Shown here piece by piece: positions 39,289 to 49,468 of a stretch of DNA of 64,000 bases (position 1 is its first letter; each line of letters opens with the position of its first letter). The notes under the pieces were generated by a model. It searched no databases. It was not told the DNA's origin and saw nothing but the letters and a program-made list of their open reading frames with translations. Location: NCBI GenBank assembly GCA_028285085.1, contig JANQQI010000023.1:81717-145716 (forward strand). The letters run 5' to 3'. The position numbers were made by a program, and so were the translations under genes. Source of the stretch: Saprospiraceae bacterium (lineage in GTDB: Bacteria > Bacteroidota > Bacteroidia > Chitinophagales > Saprospiraceae).

Positions 39289-40158
39289 TTATTCTTTAAA
39301 GAATCGATCAAATCCTTTAATTTTTTCCAGAATCAATAAAACAAAATAGGCAAATGCGGAAAGGCAAAATAGCAAGGCCATAATTTGTAAATAAAGGCCA
39401 ACTGTCCATTCCAAAGCTACCTTGACCCGTTGTAAAAAGCCAATCTTGCGTTCTTTTCCTTCTCTTAAAGAAAAATGAACGGTGCAAAACTCGTTTTCAT
39501 CATCAAAGTCTCCAAGGCTAACCCCCAGCGCCTGTAATTGTTGTTCAATATCGAGAATACGATTCTCTAACTGCATGTATTCCTCGATTTTACCACTTTT
39601 AGCTTTCAGGTCAATCAACGAGCTGCGTGTTTGTTCCAGCGATATTTTGCGGGCATTTAACTCTTTGTACTCGTTGGTTTTATCATTTTTCGTAATCTGT
39701 TTGGCTTTGACCTTGCCAATGCGGATCAATTGCTGATAAAGGGAATCGAAGTTTTCGGGCGGTACGCCGATGACCATATTGAGTTGCCGATTACCGGTAT
39801 TACCGCTTTTTTGCTCAAACTGAATGAGTGCTTTATGTTGCTCAACGCGCTGTCGCGCTTGCTTCTCATCTGGATCGAACTGACTGGATTTAGTTGTGAT
39901 TTGTGCGACCTTTTCGTACTTCTGATCCATGGTCATAGCGCCCTGTGAGGAGCTGTTGGACTTAGATTCATAGGCATATTCCTTGGAAGCATAATTGCGT
40001 CTGAGCCCATTGATATTGTCAAAAAAAGAACTGCTTCCCAAGTTGTCGCTGAACGTGAGGGTATAACCGTAGGCTAAGCGAAATAAAAACAAGGCCACAA
40101 AACCGAGGATAAGAAAAAGGATGAGTTTTTTGAGTCGTTGTCGAAATGTAGAAGCCAT
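39289..40158 (-). CDS. DUF4349-domain membrane protein
   Basis: N- and C-terminal TM helices; GNTGNRQLNMVIGVPPENFDSLYQQLIRIGKVKAKQITKNDKTNEYKELNARKISLEQTRSSL. Confidence 0.85.
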   Translation of the reverse strand: MASTFRQRLKKLILFLILGFVALFLFRLAYGYTLTFSDNLGSSSFFDNINGLRRNYASKEYAYESKSNSSSQGAMTMDQKYEKVAQITTKSSQFDPDEKQARQRVEQHKALIQFEQKSGNTGNRQLNMVIGVPPENFDSLYQQLIRIGKVKAKQITKNDKTNEYKELNARKISLEQTRSSLIDLKAKSGKIEEYMQLENRILDIEQQLQALGVSLGDFDDENEFCTVHFSLREGKERKIGFLQRVKVALEWTVGLYLQIMALLFCLSAFAYFVLLILEKIKGFDRFFKE

Positions 40159-40170
40159 AGTGTATAGTGT

Positions 40171-41109
40171 TTAAAAGGGGAGTTGACTAAGATCAACATT
40201 ACCACCGCTGAGAACAATACCAATTTTTTGACCCGCGAAGCGATCCTTTTCGCGAATCAGGGCCGCGAGTGGAACCGCGCAAGATGGTTCGATGATAATC
40301 TTCATGCGTTCCCAGATCAAACGCATAGCGGCTACAATTTCGTCTTCCTCAACCCGGATGATTGCTTTGACGTACTTCTGAATGATGGGAAAATTGATAT
40401 CGCCAAGAACTGTGCGTAAACCATCGGCAATCGTATTAGCAGTAGCGTTGGTTTCAATCTGCCCGCTTTGCAAAGAACGGTAGGCGTCGTCAACCTCAAA
40501 AGGCTCGCCCGCATAAACCACACAATTTTGACCAAAGTGGGTGGCCGCCATGGCCGTTCCCGCCAGCAACCCGCCGCCGCCTACGGGCACAAAGATCGCC
40601 TCTAAATCGGGATGATCCTCGAGTAATTCCATCGTTGCAGTACCTTGGCCGAGAATCACCTCAATTTGATTTGATGGATGGAGCGCTGTAGCGCCTTTCT
40701 GTTTTTGGATGGCAAGTGAGCCGGCTTCTCGTGCAGCGATTGTAGGGGCACATTCGGTAAGTAGGCCACCGTAACCCTGCACCGCATTTTTTTTGACTTG
40801 TGGTGCATTGGACGGCATCACGATATCGGCGGTAACGCCCAGATTTCGGGCCGCCAGAGCTACCGCCTGCGCAAAATTACCGGAGGAATGCGTTACCACG
40901 CCTCGTTGCTTTTCGGCTTCACTCAGACTTGATACCGCCGCTGAAGCCCCCCGGTATTTGAAAGAGCCGGTTTTCTGAAAATTTTCACACTTGAAATAAA
41001 TGTCGGCACCGACTATTGCATTGATTTGTCGTGAACTCATCACCGGGGTGCGGTGAATCACTGGGCGAATGCGTGCATGGGTGTCGAGTAATTGTTGTTT
41101 TTCTTGCAT
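40171..41109 (-). CDS. PLP-dependent threonine/serine dehydratase
   Basis: IYFKCENFQKTGSFKYRGA, VTHSSGNFAQAVALAA, VGGGGLLAGTAMAA, IVLSGGNVDLSQLPF. Confidence 0.95.
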   Translation of the reverse strand: MQEKQQLLDTHARIRPVIHRTPVMSSRQINAIVGADIYFKCENFQKTGSFKYRGASAAVSSLSEAEKQRGVVTHSSGNFAQAVALAARNLGVTADIVMPSNAPQVKKNAVQGYGGLLTECAPTIAAREAGSLAIQKQKGATALHPSNQIEVILGQGTATMELLEDHPDLEAIFVPVGGGGLLAGTAMAATHFGQNCVVYAGEPFEVDDAYRSLQSGQIETNATANTIADGLRTVLGDINFPIIQKYVKAIIRVEEDEIVAAMRLIWERMKIIIEPSCAVPLAALIREKDRFAGQKIGIVLSGGNVDLSQLPF

Positions 41110-41158
41110 GGGGAGTAAGTAATTTTATGAAGGTATGGTCCAATTGTCTGCAATGTAA

Positions 41159-41190
41159 AAGCCATCCGAATCGTCAAATTCGAATGGCTT
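41159..41190. terminator. Hairpin terminator downstream of the AHSA1 gene
   Basis: AAGCCATcCGAATcgtcaAATTCGaATGGCTT. Confidence 0.6.
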
Positions 41191-41271
41191 CAAAGTTAAA
41201 AAGTTTAGAGACTTCCCCGACTAATGCTGCGGGGATTTTGAATGTGCTACGTTTTATTTCTAGGAAAAATC

Positions 41272-41766
41272 TTAGGCCACCTTTGGTAGATATTCAGCCA
41301 ATTGGTCGAAGGTGCTACCAAAGCCTTGCTCCATATTGGATTTCATACCGTTAAAAAAGTCAATTTCCGCTTGAGTGGCATTCAATGGGTAGCCTTGCAT
41401 CTGGACGATCGTCTGGCCATCGACCTCGGTGAGCGTTAGTTCACTGCGGATTAGTAACGGAAACAACTCGCTGAACGGCGCACGGATGACTTCTCCGTCT
41501 GCATTAGCGAAGCCACTGAGATACACTATTTTTTCTGGCTCGATGAGTGATTCATAAGTGATTTTGCCCCACATGGGGTTGTTGGGCATATCCATGAAGT
41601 AATGAAAGGCGCCGCCTTCCCGGAATTCAAAATCAACGATTTGTAAGTGACAACCTTTGGGGCCCCACCAATGAGCCAGATGCTCGGCCTGACTGAACGA
41701 GGCCCAGACGAGTTGGCGCGGGGCATCGAAAGTTCGTGTGAGTTTGAGTACGTTTTGTGCATCCAT
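41272..41766 (-). CDS. SRPBCC/AHSA1 family protein
   Basis: LKLTRTFDAPRQLVWASFSQAEHLAHWWGPKGCHLQIVDFEFREGGAFHYFM. Confidence 0.94.
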   Translation of the reverse strand: MDAQNVLKLTRTFDAPRQLVWASFSQAEHLAHWWGPKGCHLQIVDFEFREGGAFHYFMDMPNNPMWGKITYESLIEPEKIVYLSGFANADGEVIRAPFSELFPLLIRSELTLTEVDGQTIVQMQGYPLNATQAEIDFFNGMKSNMEQGFGSTFDQLAEYLPKVA

Positions 41767-41871
41767 ATTAATCTATGTTGTGGTTAAAAAATAAACATTG
41801 TCTTGTGACTAGGCATGGCTTCGCCAGCTATCAAGCGCGGCTTGATAGCAATTTAAATAGGGGAGGTGTCC

Positions 41872-42189
41872 CTACTTTTTCTTTTGAATCTTTTTTAGAT
41901 AGTCATCCAGCGCATCAAATTTCTGTTCCCAGATTGCTCGGAATTGCTCCACCCAATCGGATACTTCGGTAAGCGGTTCCACTTTGGCTTTGCAATACCG
42001 CTCTCGTCCTTGCTGCTGAATATCGAGTAGCCCACATTCCCACAGGATTTTTATATGCTTCGAAATCGCCGGTCGACTGATCGAGAATTGATCGGCAATG
42101 GCATTTAAATGCAGGCGCTCGTGCGCTACCATCTGGATAATCTCCCGTCGGGTCGGGTCGGCAATAGCTTGGAATACATCTCGTCTCAT
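41872..42189 (-). CDS. ArsR-family HTH transcriptional regulator
   Basis: RRDVFQAIADPTRREIIQMVAHERLHLNAIADQFSISRPAISKHIKILWECGLLDIQQQGRERYCK; paired with AHSA1. Confidence 0.94.
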   Translation of the reverse strand: MRRDVFQAIADPTRREIIQMVAHERLHLNAIADQFSISRPAISKHIKILWECGLLDIQQQGRERYCKAKVEPLTEVSDWVEQFRAIWEQKFDALDDYLKKIQKKK

Positions 42190-42398
42190 ATCAATAAGTA
42201 ACTGTTCGGTTACAAATATACGTGTAACGATTTGGTTACGCAAGGATTGAGGTGTTTTTATTCTACAATATCAAATGTAGGACGAAATAGGAAAGGGGAT
42301 AGAGACTGCGATCCCAAAGAAATATTTTTCAAGGGAAAGCAACCATCTTAAAATTTTCGGGCTATGTAATAGTGAATGCACTTGAATGTCTCGGATTT

Positions 42399-42935
42399 AT
42401 GCAGATAGATGACTTGTCCCTTATTGTAAAAATTAAAAAAGGAGATAAGAAGGCGATCGCCCAACTTTATCAGCGACATAAGTCGTACTGGTTTAGAATC
42501 TGTTTGAGATATGCACGCGGACGAGACGAAGCACAAGATATTTTTCAGGATGGCGTAGCCAAGGTCTTTCAGGAAATAAAAAAGTTTAATGCGGAACGAG
42601 GAACCTTTAAAGGATGGGCAAATAAAGTCTTGGTACATGAGATCATAAAATCACTAAAAAAAAGTCAATGGCAAACCTCTTTTACAACCTTAGATACTAA
42701 TCTGAGCGGAATGGATTGGAACGGAGACATTATTGAGAAAATAACCGCTAAAGAGTTAACGGCATTAATTCAAACCCTTCCATTTGGTTTTCGAATCGTG
42801 TTTAATATGTATGAGATTGAAGGGTTTTCTCATCGGGAAATTGCAGAAGAATTGAAGATTTCAATTGGTACATCAAAATCTCAACTATCACGTGCGAAAA
42901 AAGCTTTGCAACAAAAAATACAGAAGTTGTTTTAA
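42399..42935 (+). CDS. ECF RNA polymerase sigma factor
   Basis: AIAQLYQRHKSYWFRICLRYARGRDEAQDIFQDGVAKVFQ; FNMYEIEGFSHREIAEELKISIGTSKSQLSRAKKALQQKI. Confidence 0.94.
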   Translation: MQIDDLSLIVKIKKGDKKAIAQLYQRHKSYWFRICLRYARGRDEAQDIFQDGVAKVFQEIKKFNAERGTFKGWANKVLVHEIIKSLKKSQWQTSFTTLDTNLSGMDWNGDIIEKITAKELTALIQTLPFGFRIVFNMYEIEGFSHREIAEELKISIGTSKSQLSRAKKALQQKIQKLF

Positions 42936-42947
42936 AAAATAATTCAC

Positions 42948-44399
42948 ATGAAAAACAACAGTATAGGTGATTTTTTTAGGAAAAAGCTGAACGAAGATTC
43001 AATCTCAGAGGATTGGAGTAACCTTGATACTGAAGTCGATGAGCAGGTGCTAAGACGCATTTTATATTCGGGCAATTCTAAAAGTAATAAGTGGAAAAAT
43101 AGTATTGTTCAAATAGGGGTTGGTGTTTTGTTTCTATTGATATGTGGATATGCTTGGCATTTGAATGAAGAATTGAAAATTGTGAAAAAAGAACTGGTGG
43201 ATGTGACTTCTCCTTCTGAAATAAAACAAAGTCAAATGCTGAATCAATTTGGGGAAAGCCATAACATTTTTGCTGATCAAAAAAATGAAAAGAAAGATCC
43301 TCTTTTTGAAACCAAGAACTTCCAACAATTTAAAAGGCAATTAATTCATGATAAAATCGAATTAGAGCAGCAATTAATGTCATTCCAATTAGCAGCTAAG
43401 CAAATCGAAGCTGAGGCCTCACATAGCAAGGATAGTCTCAACGAAATAATTGACCGATTAAAATATCGATTAGCAAGAGATCAGTATTTGGATGCAAAAA
43501 TGAGAGATGATGATTTATTAAGTAATCGGCCTTTAAAGCCTTTGGAATTACCGTTGTTAGACGATTTTCTAAAAATACGACATCTCGACAGAGCCACTTT
43601 GAATCAGATAGATCCAACATCTACAACAAAATATTCTATAGCTTACGAACACATTTTACAATCATGGAATGTGCCATTTACCAGGTCGTTCGATACACAT
43701 CGATTGGTCTCTGGTGGTAGCCAAAATGATTTTGTCTTGTCTCATAGTAACGGATTGATTTTTTCTTTTTCTCCCGAAAAGCATTGGTGGATAAAATCGG
43801 GGATTAGATTTTTGAACTTAGACATAAAAAATACACAGCATTTGGCTTTAGCTTATTCTTCTCGTAACGAAGCATTGGAACCCAATGGAGACATTAATTC
43901 TACTATTTCTACAAAACTTAATACTCCTTTTTTTACTGCAAAAAATTCGCTTGAAATCCAATTTCAACAAACTCGCTTACCTGAAGAAGAGAGTTTAATG
44001 GAATATCGATCAACAGATCATTTATCCATCTCAATGTGGCAAATGCCATTTGGCCTAGCTCGCTATATTCCCGTAAGTAAATCATTGATTTTTATTCATG
44101 GTGGGTTACAGTTAAACGCGATTCAGATAAATGATTACACCTTTCAAACCACCGTTTTGGATGACGAACAAAATACACTTCAAATTTTAAAAGCGAATAC
44201 GGATGTTCAACAACTAAATAATCGAATCTTTTTGGGTGCTTTTGGTGAGTTCGGGATTCAAAGGTCGTTTTATCAGTCGTGGTATTTAAAAACAGCAATA
44301 AGTTATAGTTACCATTTCTTAAAAAATAATGATCATCAAATAGCTGCCCAAGCAAAGACAAGTAGCGCTATAATGCTTGGTTTGGGGTATCAGTTTTAA
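42948..44399 (+). CDS. Single-TM membrane protein, possible anti-sigma factor with outer-membrane-like C-terminus
   Basis: TM NSIVQIGVGVLFLLICGYAWHL; 12 nt after the sigma gene; C-terminus ends in aromatic YQF. Confidence 0.7.
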   Translation: MKNNSIGDFFRKKLNEDSISEDWSNLDTEVDEQVLRRILYSGNSKSNKWKNSIVQIGVGVLFLLICGYAWHLNEELKIVKKELVDVTSPSEIKQSQMLNQFGESHNIFADQKNEKKDPLFETKNFQQFKRQLIHDKIELEQQLMSFQLAAKQIEAEASHSKDSLNEIIDRLKYRLARDQYLDAKMRDDDLLSNRPLKPLELPLLDDFLKIRHLDRATLNQIDPTSTTKYSIAYEHILQSWNVPFTRSFDTHRLVSGGSQNDFVLSHSNGLIFSFSPEKHWWIKSGIRFLNLDIKNTQHLALAYSSRNEALEPNGDINSTISTKLNTPFFTAKNSLEIQFQQTRLPEEESLMEYRSTDHLSISMWQMPFGLARYIPVSKSLIFIHGGLQLNAIQINDYTFQTTVLDDEQNTLQILKANTDVQQLNNRIFLGAFGEFGIQRSFYQSWYLKTAISYSYHFLKNNDHQIAAQAKTSSAIMLGLGYQF

Positions 44400-44418
44400 T
44401 AAATAAAAAATACTAGTC

Positions 44419-44949
44419 ATGAAAATTAATTATCAGATGCTCTTTTACCTCCTGGCTATCACTATTAGTTCTTGCAATTTGGAAGATGAGCAGTTTAATG
44501 CAAACTACTGTCCCGAACTGGAGTTAAATATCGGTGATTACTGTAGACCTCAAAATCTTCCCGCAGAACCCGTTCACGGCATTGTCAATGAGGACTGCCA
44601 CTGTGAGTATGTTGGCAATTTTGATTGCCTTGAATTGCAAGCTGACTTTAATGATTTTTGTCGTGATGCTGCAGGACGTCTTGGACAGATTAATAACGAT
44701 TGTGAATGTATCATAGGAAATGAAGATGGTAGTTACGACTGTCTCGAACTCGAAGCCAACTTTGGAGACCTTTGCCTGGATGCAGATGAACGTCAGGGCC
44801 GTCTTAATGAGGACTGCGAATGCATGGTTAATGAGCCTGATACAGATTATGATTGTTTTGGTTTACAATTAAATGTTGGAGACGCCTGTGACCGCGATGC
44901 TAATGGTAATGTCCTTTACGTCAACTACTCTTGTCAGTGTGGTGATTGA
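44419..44949 (+). CDS. Lipoprotein with four Cys-rich tandem repeats
   Basis: Lipobox AITISSCNLEDE; repeats CPELELNIGDYC...CHC, FDCLELQADFNDFC...CEC, YDCLELEANFGDLC...CEC, YDCFGLQLNVGDAC...CQC. Confidence 0.8.
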   Translation: MKINYQMLFYLLAITISSCNLEDEQFNANYCPELELNIGDYCRPQNLPAEPVHGIVNEDCHCEYVGNFDCLELQADFNDFCRDAAGRLGQINNDCECIIGNEDGSYDCLELEANFGDLCLDADERQGRLNEDCECMVNEPDTDYDCFGLQLNVGDACDRDANGNVLYVNYSCQCGD

Positions 44950-44986
44950 CGATTAATTCATTCGATAATAAAATGACAAGGTAAGG

Positions 44987-45021
44987 GACTAGAGCTATGA
45001 CGATCTAGTCTCTGTTTTTTT
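44987..45021 (+). terminator. Rho-independent terminator
   Basis: GACTAGA-gctatgacga-TCTAGTC followed by a T-run. Confidence 0.75.
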
Positions 45022-45498
45022 GCATTCATCCCAAGATCAAAAATCTAGAATACTTCTCTCTTTGAGTTATACCCTCATTTGCTCTTACGAGAACCTTCGG
45101 TTATTTGGCCAAAAACAATACGTTTTGATTTCACTCCATCAACATTATACCTTACCCTTTTAGCTTATTTCTACCAGACATCTAGTCGTATTTTAATACA
45201 GATGCTATTATTTTACTTTGAAAATAGCCACATCCATAAAAGGTAATTATTTAAAAGAACTTGAATTTAGTTTTACACGGTTGATTATTGGTGCAACCTG
45301 TAAGTGATTGATATGCAGTATTTTAAAAAATGAAATAACATCTAATGCAACATGACCTAAAACGGCTACTTCCCTCCGCAACATAACCTTTAATCATTGA
45401 TGGAATTACGCTAACATGACTAGGGAAAGGCCTCTATTTTTGACCCATCAAACGCGCTGTAACCTACAGCAATATTCGCAATTTAACTCCCCCTACTC

Positions 45499-48400
45499 AT
45501 GTACACCTCATTATTGTACCCTAAAACCAAATCTAACCATCTACTCTCTTGGAGTGCCGTGCTCTTTTTACTATGCTTGACTTTGACGGCTTACGCGCAG
45601 CCCGAACCAACCGTTTTCAAAACCATCACCCAAGACATTAATTTTGATATCCAACTAGAAGATGCGGTCTTGGATCCTAACCCGGATTTGTCGAATACTC
45701 GAGCCGAAATTCGACGGGATCTGGGAGATGATATCGAAAGCATGCAATCCGGTAACCTAGGCTTTACGATCATTATCAGCATCATGCAAAATATTTTGGG
45801 TGTCGATATTCCCGATTCGGTAGAAGATTTCTTATCCGAAATTGCGGGTTTTGCGACGACCATTTCCCCTCCGGCCGAAATAAGTATCGATATTCCCGTA
45901 GTGGCTGAAGGAAGTGCGGGGATCAGTCTGGACATCTCAATGGATTACGGCGGCTACATTGAAATCGGTAGCATCGGCACCGCACAAGTGGATATTCAGT
46001 ACCCTTTGACGGTGAGTGTCACCGCCCCTGAGGATGAACACTTTGGCTGCGGTGACAAGATTACCCTGGCAACTAGTTGTGAACTCGGAGATGATGCGGT
46101 AATGAATATTACGCCCGGTTTTTATAAAACAGAACTCGGTCCGATTCTCGGGGATTTGAGCATAGGGATGGATATTGGTGCGGAACTCTACCTCGGTGAC
46201 TGTGATCTGGAAATTGGTGACGAGGATTTTTGCACTAAGATATTTGATGAGTCAGAACCTTTGCTGAATGTACAAACGGTCGACGTGCCCACTATCCCGC
46301 CTTTTATTGTGATTTGTGATGATGTTTTCCGAGATGGTGCTAATTTGTTTGACCTGATAGAATGTGCAACCGGCGATTTTATCTACGGCGATGTCGTGGA
46401 TTTAATTCTGGCAACTTCAGGCTTGGATATCGACCCGGTTGATCTTGCTGAATTTTCCAGCGATGAAGTGAGTATTAATGCTCCTGACATACCTTCTACC
46501 GTTGATATTGACATCCCAGAATTTCAAGGCACTTTCAAAAAAGTACAACCAAGTGACCTTGATTTGACCACCATCGGTAAAACCCTGCGCGTGAGTGGTA
46601 CGGTAGAAGATTTGGCTAAACTCAGCCTGGATTTACTTTCTTTCCTGGACTATTTTGGCTTGCCCACCAGCTTCAGTGCAGGTGATGGTGCGTCGATCGA
46701 TCTGGGAGATATTAATTTGGAGCTATTCTCGGATCTCAGTTTGGCTTATGCCTTTACGCCCACTTTTACCGCGGATTTTGATTTAGGCACGCCCATGGAA
46801 TGGGAAGTCCGCAATCCTGCTTTGGGTAATATTTTGGTGAGTTCCAGTAATGGGGCCGAGCAGATTGTTCCAAATGTCACCATCGGTCATGATATCATCG
46901 TTTATTGGCCAGATGATTTAAATACTGAAGTCACCGTCAACGAAACCTTTAACGGTAGCGGAGGATTAACGACCAACACCAATTTGCAATATGGCAACGG
47001 TATTTCACTTAATATCCTGCAAATTGCTTTGCCACCCATTATTGATTTTACCTTATTTGAAGATGTTGAATTGATTGATACGGATTTAACCAATCCCGGT
47101 ACCATTGAAAATCATACGATTGATTTGAGTGATCAAATTCCTTCGGAGTCTAGCTCTTTTGTGCTGAACCCCGATGATATCGCGCCGGTATTAACACCTA
47201 AGACGACCACCGTGGAACTAGATATCAACGGAGATGGAAGTATCGAAGCTGCTGATGTCGTGGATTTTGCGAATAGCTTTGATTTGCCCTTAGAGGGAAC
47301 GGGAGAATTGGAAATCGTCTCAGTCGAACCTAATACTTTCGATTGTGATGATATCGGTCAAGTGCTTGTGGCGATTACCGCTATTGATGGCAATTGTAAT
47401 GAAACGACTGTAAGTGTAGATATTACGGTAGTGGATCTGTTACCTCCTTCTTTTACTGCGCCTGCGGATGTGACCATTGATTGTGTTTCTCAATTGGATG
47501 ACTTGAGCTTCACCGGTGAGGTCAGCAATGTGTACGATAACTGCGATCCTGAACCGGATGATGGTTATTGGGATACCGATGACTTTACGGTTTGTGGTGG
47601 TGGAACAGTGGTGCGTAGCTGGTCAATGAAAGATCGCTACGGAAATGTCAGCCCCGTACAAATTCAAAATATTACGATCACGACACCGTTTCCAATTAGC
47701 ATCAGTTGTCCGGCGGATCAGGTTGTTAACTGCGCCGAATACATCGAAGTTGATACTAATGATGTCGTCATTACGAATACTTGTAATTTGGGCTATACGC
47801 TGGTCGTTGAAGGTCCATTTATCAGTGGGACCGTAGGTTGTGATGGATCGGAATACCTTTATGTGTTCCGTGCTAAGGATCAGTGTGGCAATGTCGCAGA
47901 ATGTGAACAGCGCTTTTTTATCGAGAAAGAAGAACCTCTGGTGACTGTACCGCCAGGAGGAACGGTAGATTGCTTCTCTGAAATTTCGGTATCACCCGAT
48001 GATGCGACGGTAGTGATTGATTGCCCCTTTGATACCTATACGTTGAATGTCTCTCAAATACCGGAATTAAATGGTACAAAAGGCTGTCCGGGCACAACCT
48101 ACACTTACACTTACCGTGTGCGGGATAATTGCAATCGATTGGTCGAGGTGGAGCGGGTATTTACCAATGCAGATACACCGGCACCGACGATTACCGCTCC
48201 CGAAGATTTGACTGTAAGATGTTTAGCGGCTGTTTACGCCAAAGCAGAGAACGCGACGGTCAATGTATTTTGTGAAGATGCGGAGTATGAAGTGGATTTA
48301 AGCGGACCAGTGATCAGTGGTGCGGTCGATTGTCCTGCTACGACTTATACCTATACTTACACCTTGACGGATGCTTGTGGACGGACGGCGAGCGATGAAC

Positions 48401-49281
48401 AAGTCTTCACCGTGGCGAATGACGGTCCGGAGATTAACTGCCCAAGTGATCTACAGATTACCAGTTGCTACGGTGGCGATTACTTAGCCGTCATCGAAGC
48501 TTGGTTGACCAACGTGAGTGCGACTTCTTCTTGTGGTTTTCCTTTAACGGTGACTAACGATTTTAATCCTAATAATCTAGGGACCTGCTACTGGAACCTT
48601 TATAATCCCGTGAATTTCCGTGCTACCGATGCTTGTGGACGAACAAGTACTTGTACCGCACAGATCATCATTTTTGATAATGAACCACCCATTATTTTTG
48701 AACCGGCTCAAGATCAAGTCATGGCTTGTGGACCCAATACTCAGCAGGCATTCCAAGATTGGATCAATAACCATGGCTATGCGCTTGCGGTCGATGATTG
48801 TAGCGATGAGCAATTAAGCTGGACGACACAACCTGCTAACCCAACCCTCAACTGTAATGGTAATGCTAATGTCACGGTGACCTTCTGCGCAGTTGATCCA
48901 TGTGGGAATACCAGTTGTACCACGGCCACCTTCTTTGGTTCTGGTGCGGGTAATATGACAGTGCAAAACCAGAATCCCGTAGCCGAGAATCCACGTCAGA
49001 CAGTGACCACCACGAGCGACCAACTCGAAGTGTTTCAAAATAACCCTAATCCGTTCAAACAACAAACTAGTATTGGCTTCCGACTGCCAAAATCTGCATT
49101 GATTCATTTCAAAGTATTTGACGCCACCGGTAGGTTGATTTATCAACTGGATCAGCCATTCGCTGCCGGTTTACATGAACTGGGACTAGATCAAAGTGAT
49201 TTACCAGCCAGCGGCTTATTGTATTATACCCTCAGCGATGGGGAAACCTCCGTAACTCAAAAGATGATTTTATTGGATTAG
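45499..49281 (+). CDS. Large secreted protein with repeated HYR/Ig-like Cys domains and T9SS C-terminal domain
   Basis: Signal peptide; repeated DNCNRxVExxRVF / TITAPEDLTVRC-type modules; C-term VFQNNPNPFKQQTSIGFRLPKSALIHFKVFDATGRLIYQL...QKMILLD. Confidence 0.9.
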   Translation: MYTSLLYPKTKSNHLLSWSAVLFLLCLTLTAYAQPEPTVFKTITQDINFDIQLEDAVLDPNPDLSNTRAEIRRDLGDDIESMQSGNLGFTIIISIMQNILGVDIPDSVEDFLSEIAGFATTISPPAEISIDIPVVAEGSAGISLDISMDYGGYIEIGSIGTAQVDIQYPLTVSVTAPEDEHFGCGDKITLATSCELGDDAVMNITPGFYKTELGPILGDLSIGMDIGAELYLGDCDLEIGDEDFCTKIFDESEPLLNVQTVDVPTIPPFIVICDDVFRDGANLFDLIECATGDFIYGDVVDLILATSGLDIDPVDLAEFSSDEVSINAPDIPSTVDIDIPEFQGTFKKVQPSDLDLTTIGKTLRVSGTVEDLAKLSLDLLSFLDYFGLPTSFSAGDGASIDLGDINLELFSDLSLAYAFTPTFTADFDLGTPMEWEVRNPALGNILVSSSNGAEQIVPNVTIGHDIIVYWPDDLNTEVTVNETFNGSGGLTTNTNLQYGNGISLNILQIALPPIIDFTLFEDVELIDTDLTNPGTIENHTIDLSDQIPSESSSFVLNPDDIAPVLTPKTTTVELDINGDGSIEAADVVDFANSFDLPLEGTGELEIVSVEPNTFDCDDIGQVLVAITAIDGNCNETTVSVDITVVDLLPPSFTAPADVTIDCVSQLDDLSFTGEVSNVYDNCDPEPDDGYWDTDDFTVCGGGTVVRSWSMKDRYGNVSPVQIQNITITTPFPISISCPADQVVNCAEYIEVDTNDVVITNTCNLGYTLVVEGPFISGTVGCDGSEYLYVFRAKDQCGNVAECEQRFFIEKEEPLVTVPPGGTVDCFSEISVSPDDATVVIDCPFDTYTLNVSQIPELNGTKGCPGTTYTYTYRVRDNCNRLVEVERVFTNADTPAPTITAPEDLTVRCLAAVYAKAENATVNVFCEDAEYEVDLSGPVISGAVDCPATTYTYTYTLTDACGRTASDEQVFTVANDGPEINCPSDLQITSCYGGDYLAVIEAWLTNVSATSSCGFPLTVTNDFNPNNLGTCYWNLYNPVNFRATDACGRTSTCTAQIIIFDNEPPIIFEPAQDQVMACGPNTQQAFQDWINNHGYALAVDDCSDEQLSWTTQPANPTLNCNGNANVTVTFCAVDPCGNTSCTTATFFGSGAGNMTVQNQNPVAENPRQTVTTTSDQLEVFQNNPNPFKQQTSIGFRLPKSALIHFKVFDATGRLIYQLDQPFAAGLHELGLDQSDLPASGLLYYTLSDGETSVTQKMILLD

Positions 49282-49319
49282 ATCTCGAAAGGGATCGCCG
49301 TTTTTGGTATTAGAGTTTC

Positions 49320-49347
49320 GGCCCTGGAGAGATCTGGGGCCTTTTTT
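49320..49347 (+). terminator. Rho-independent terminator
   Basis: GGCCC-tggagagatctg-GGGCC plus TTTTTT. Confidence 0.8.
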
Positions 49348-49468
49348 GTTTTTTCAATAACAATGGTGAATGAAACCATCTACTTTTCTAAAAATCTCTT
49401 AACTTTCGTTTGCTGCTTCCAAATCGTCTGAAGCTTAATAAGTCCTGTCAAATCCTAAATTATATATT

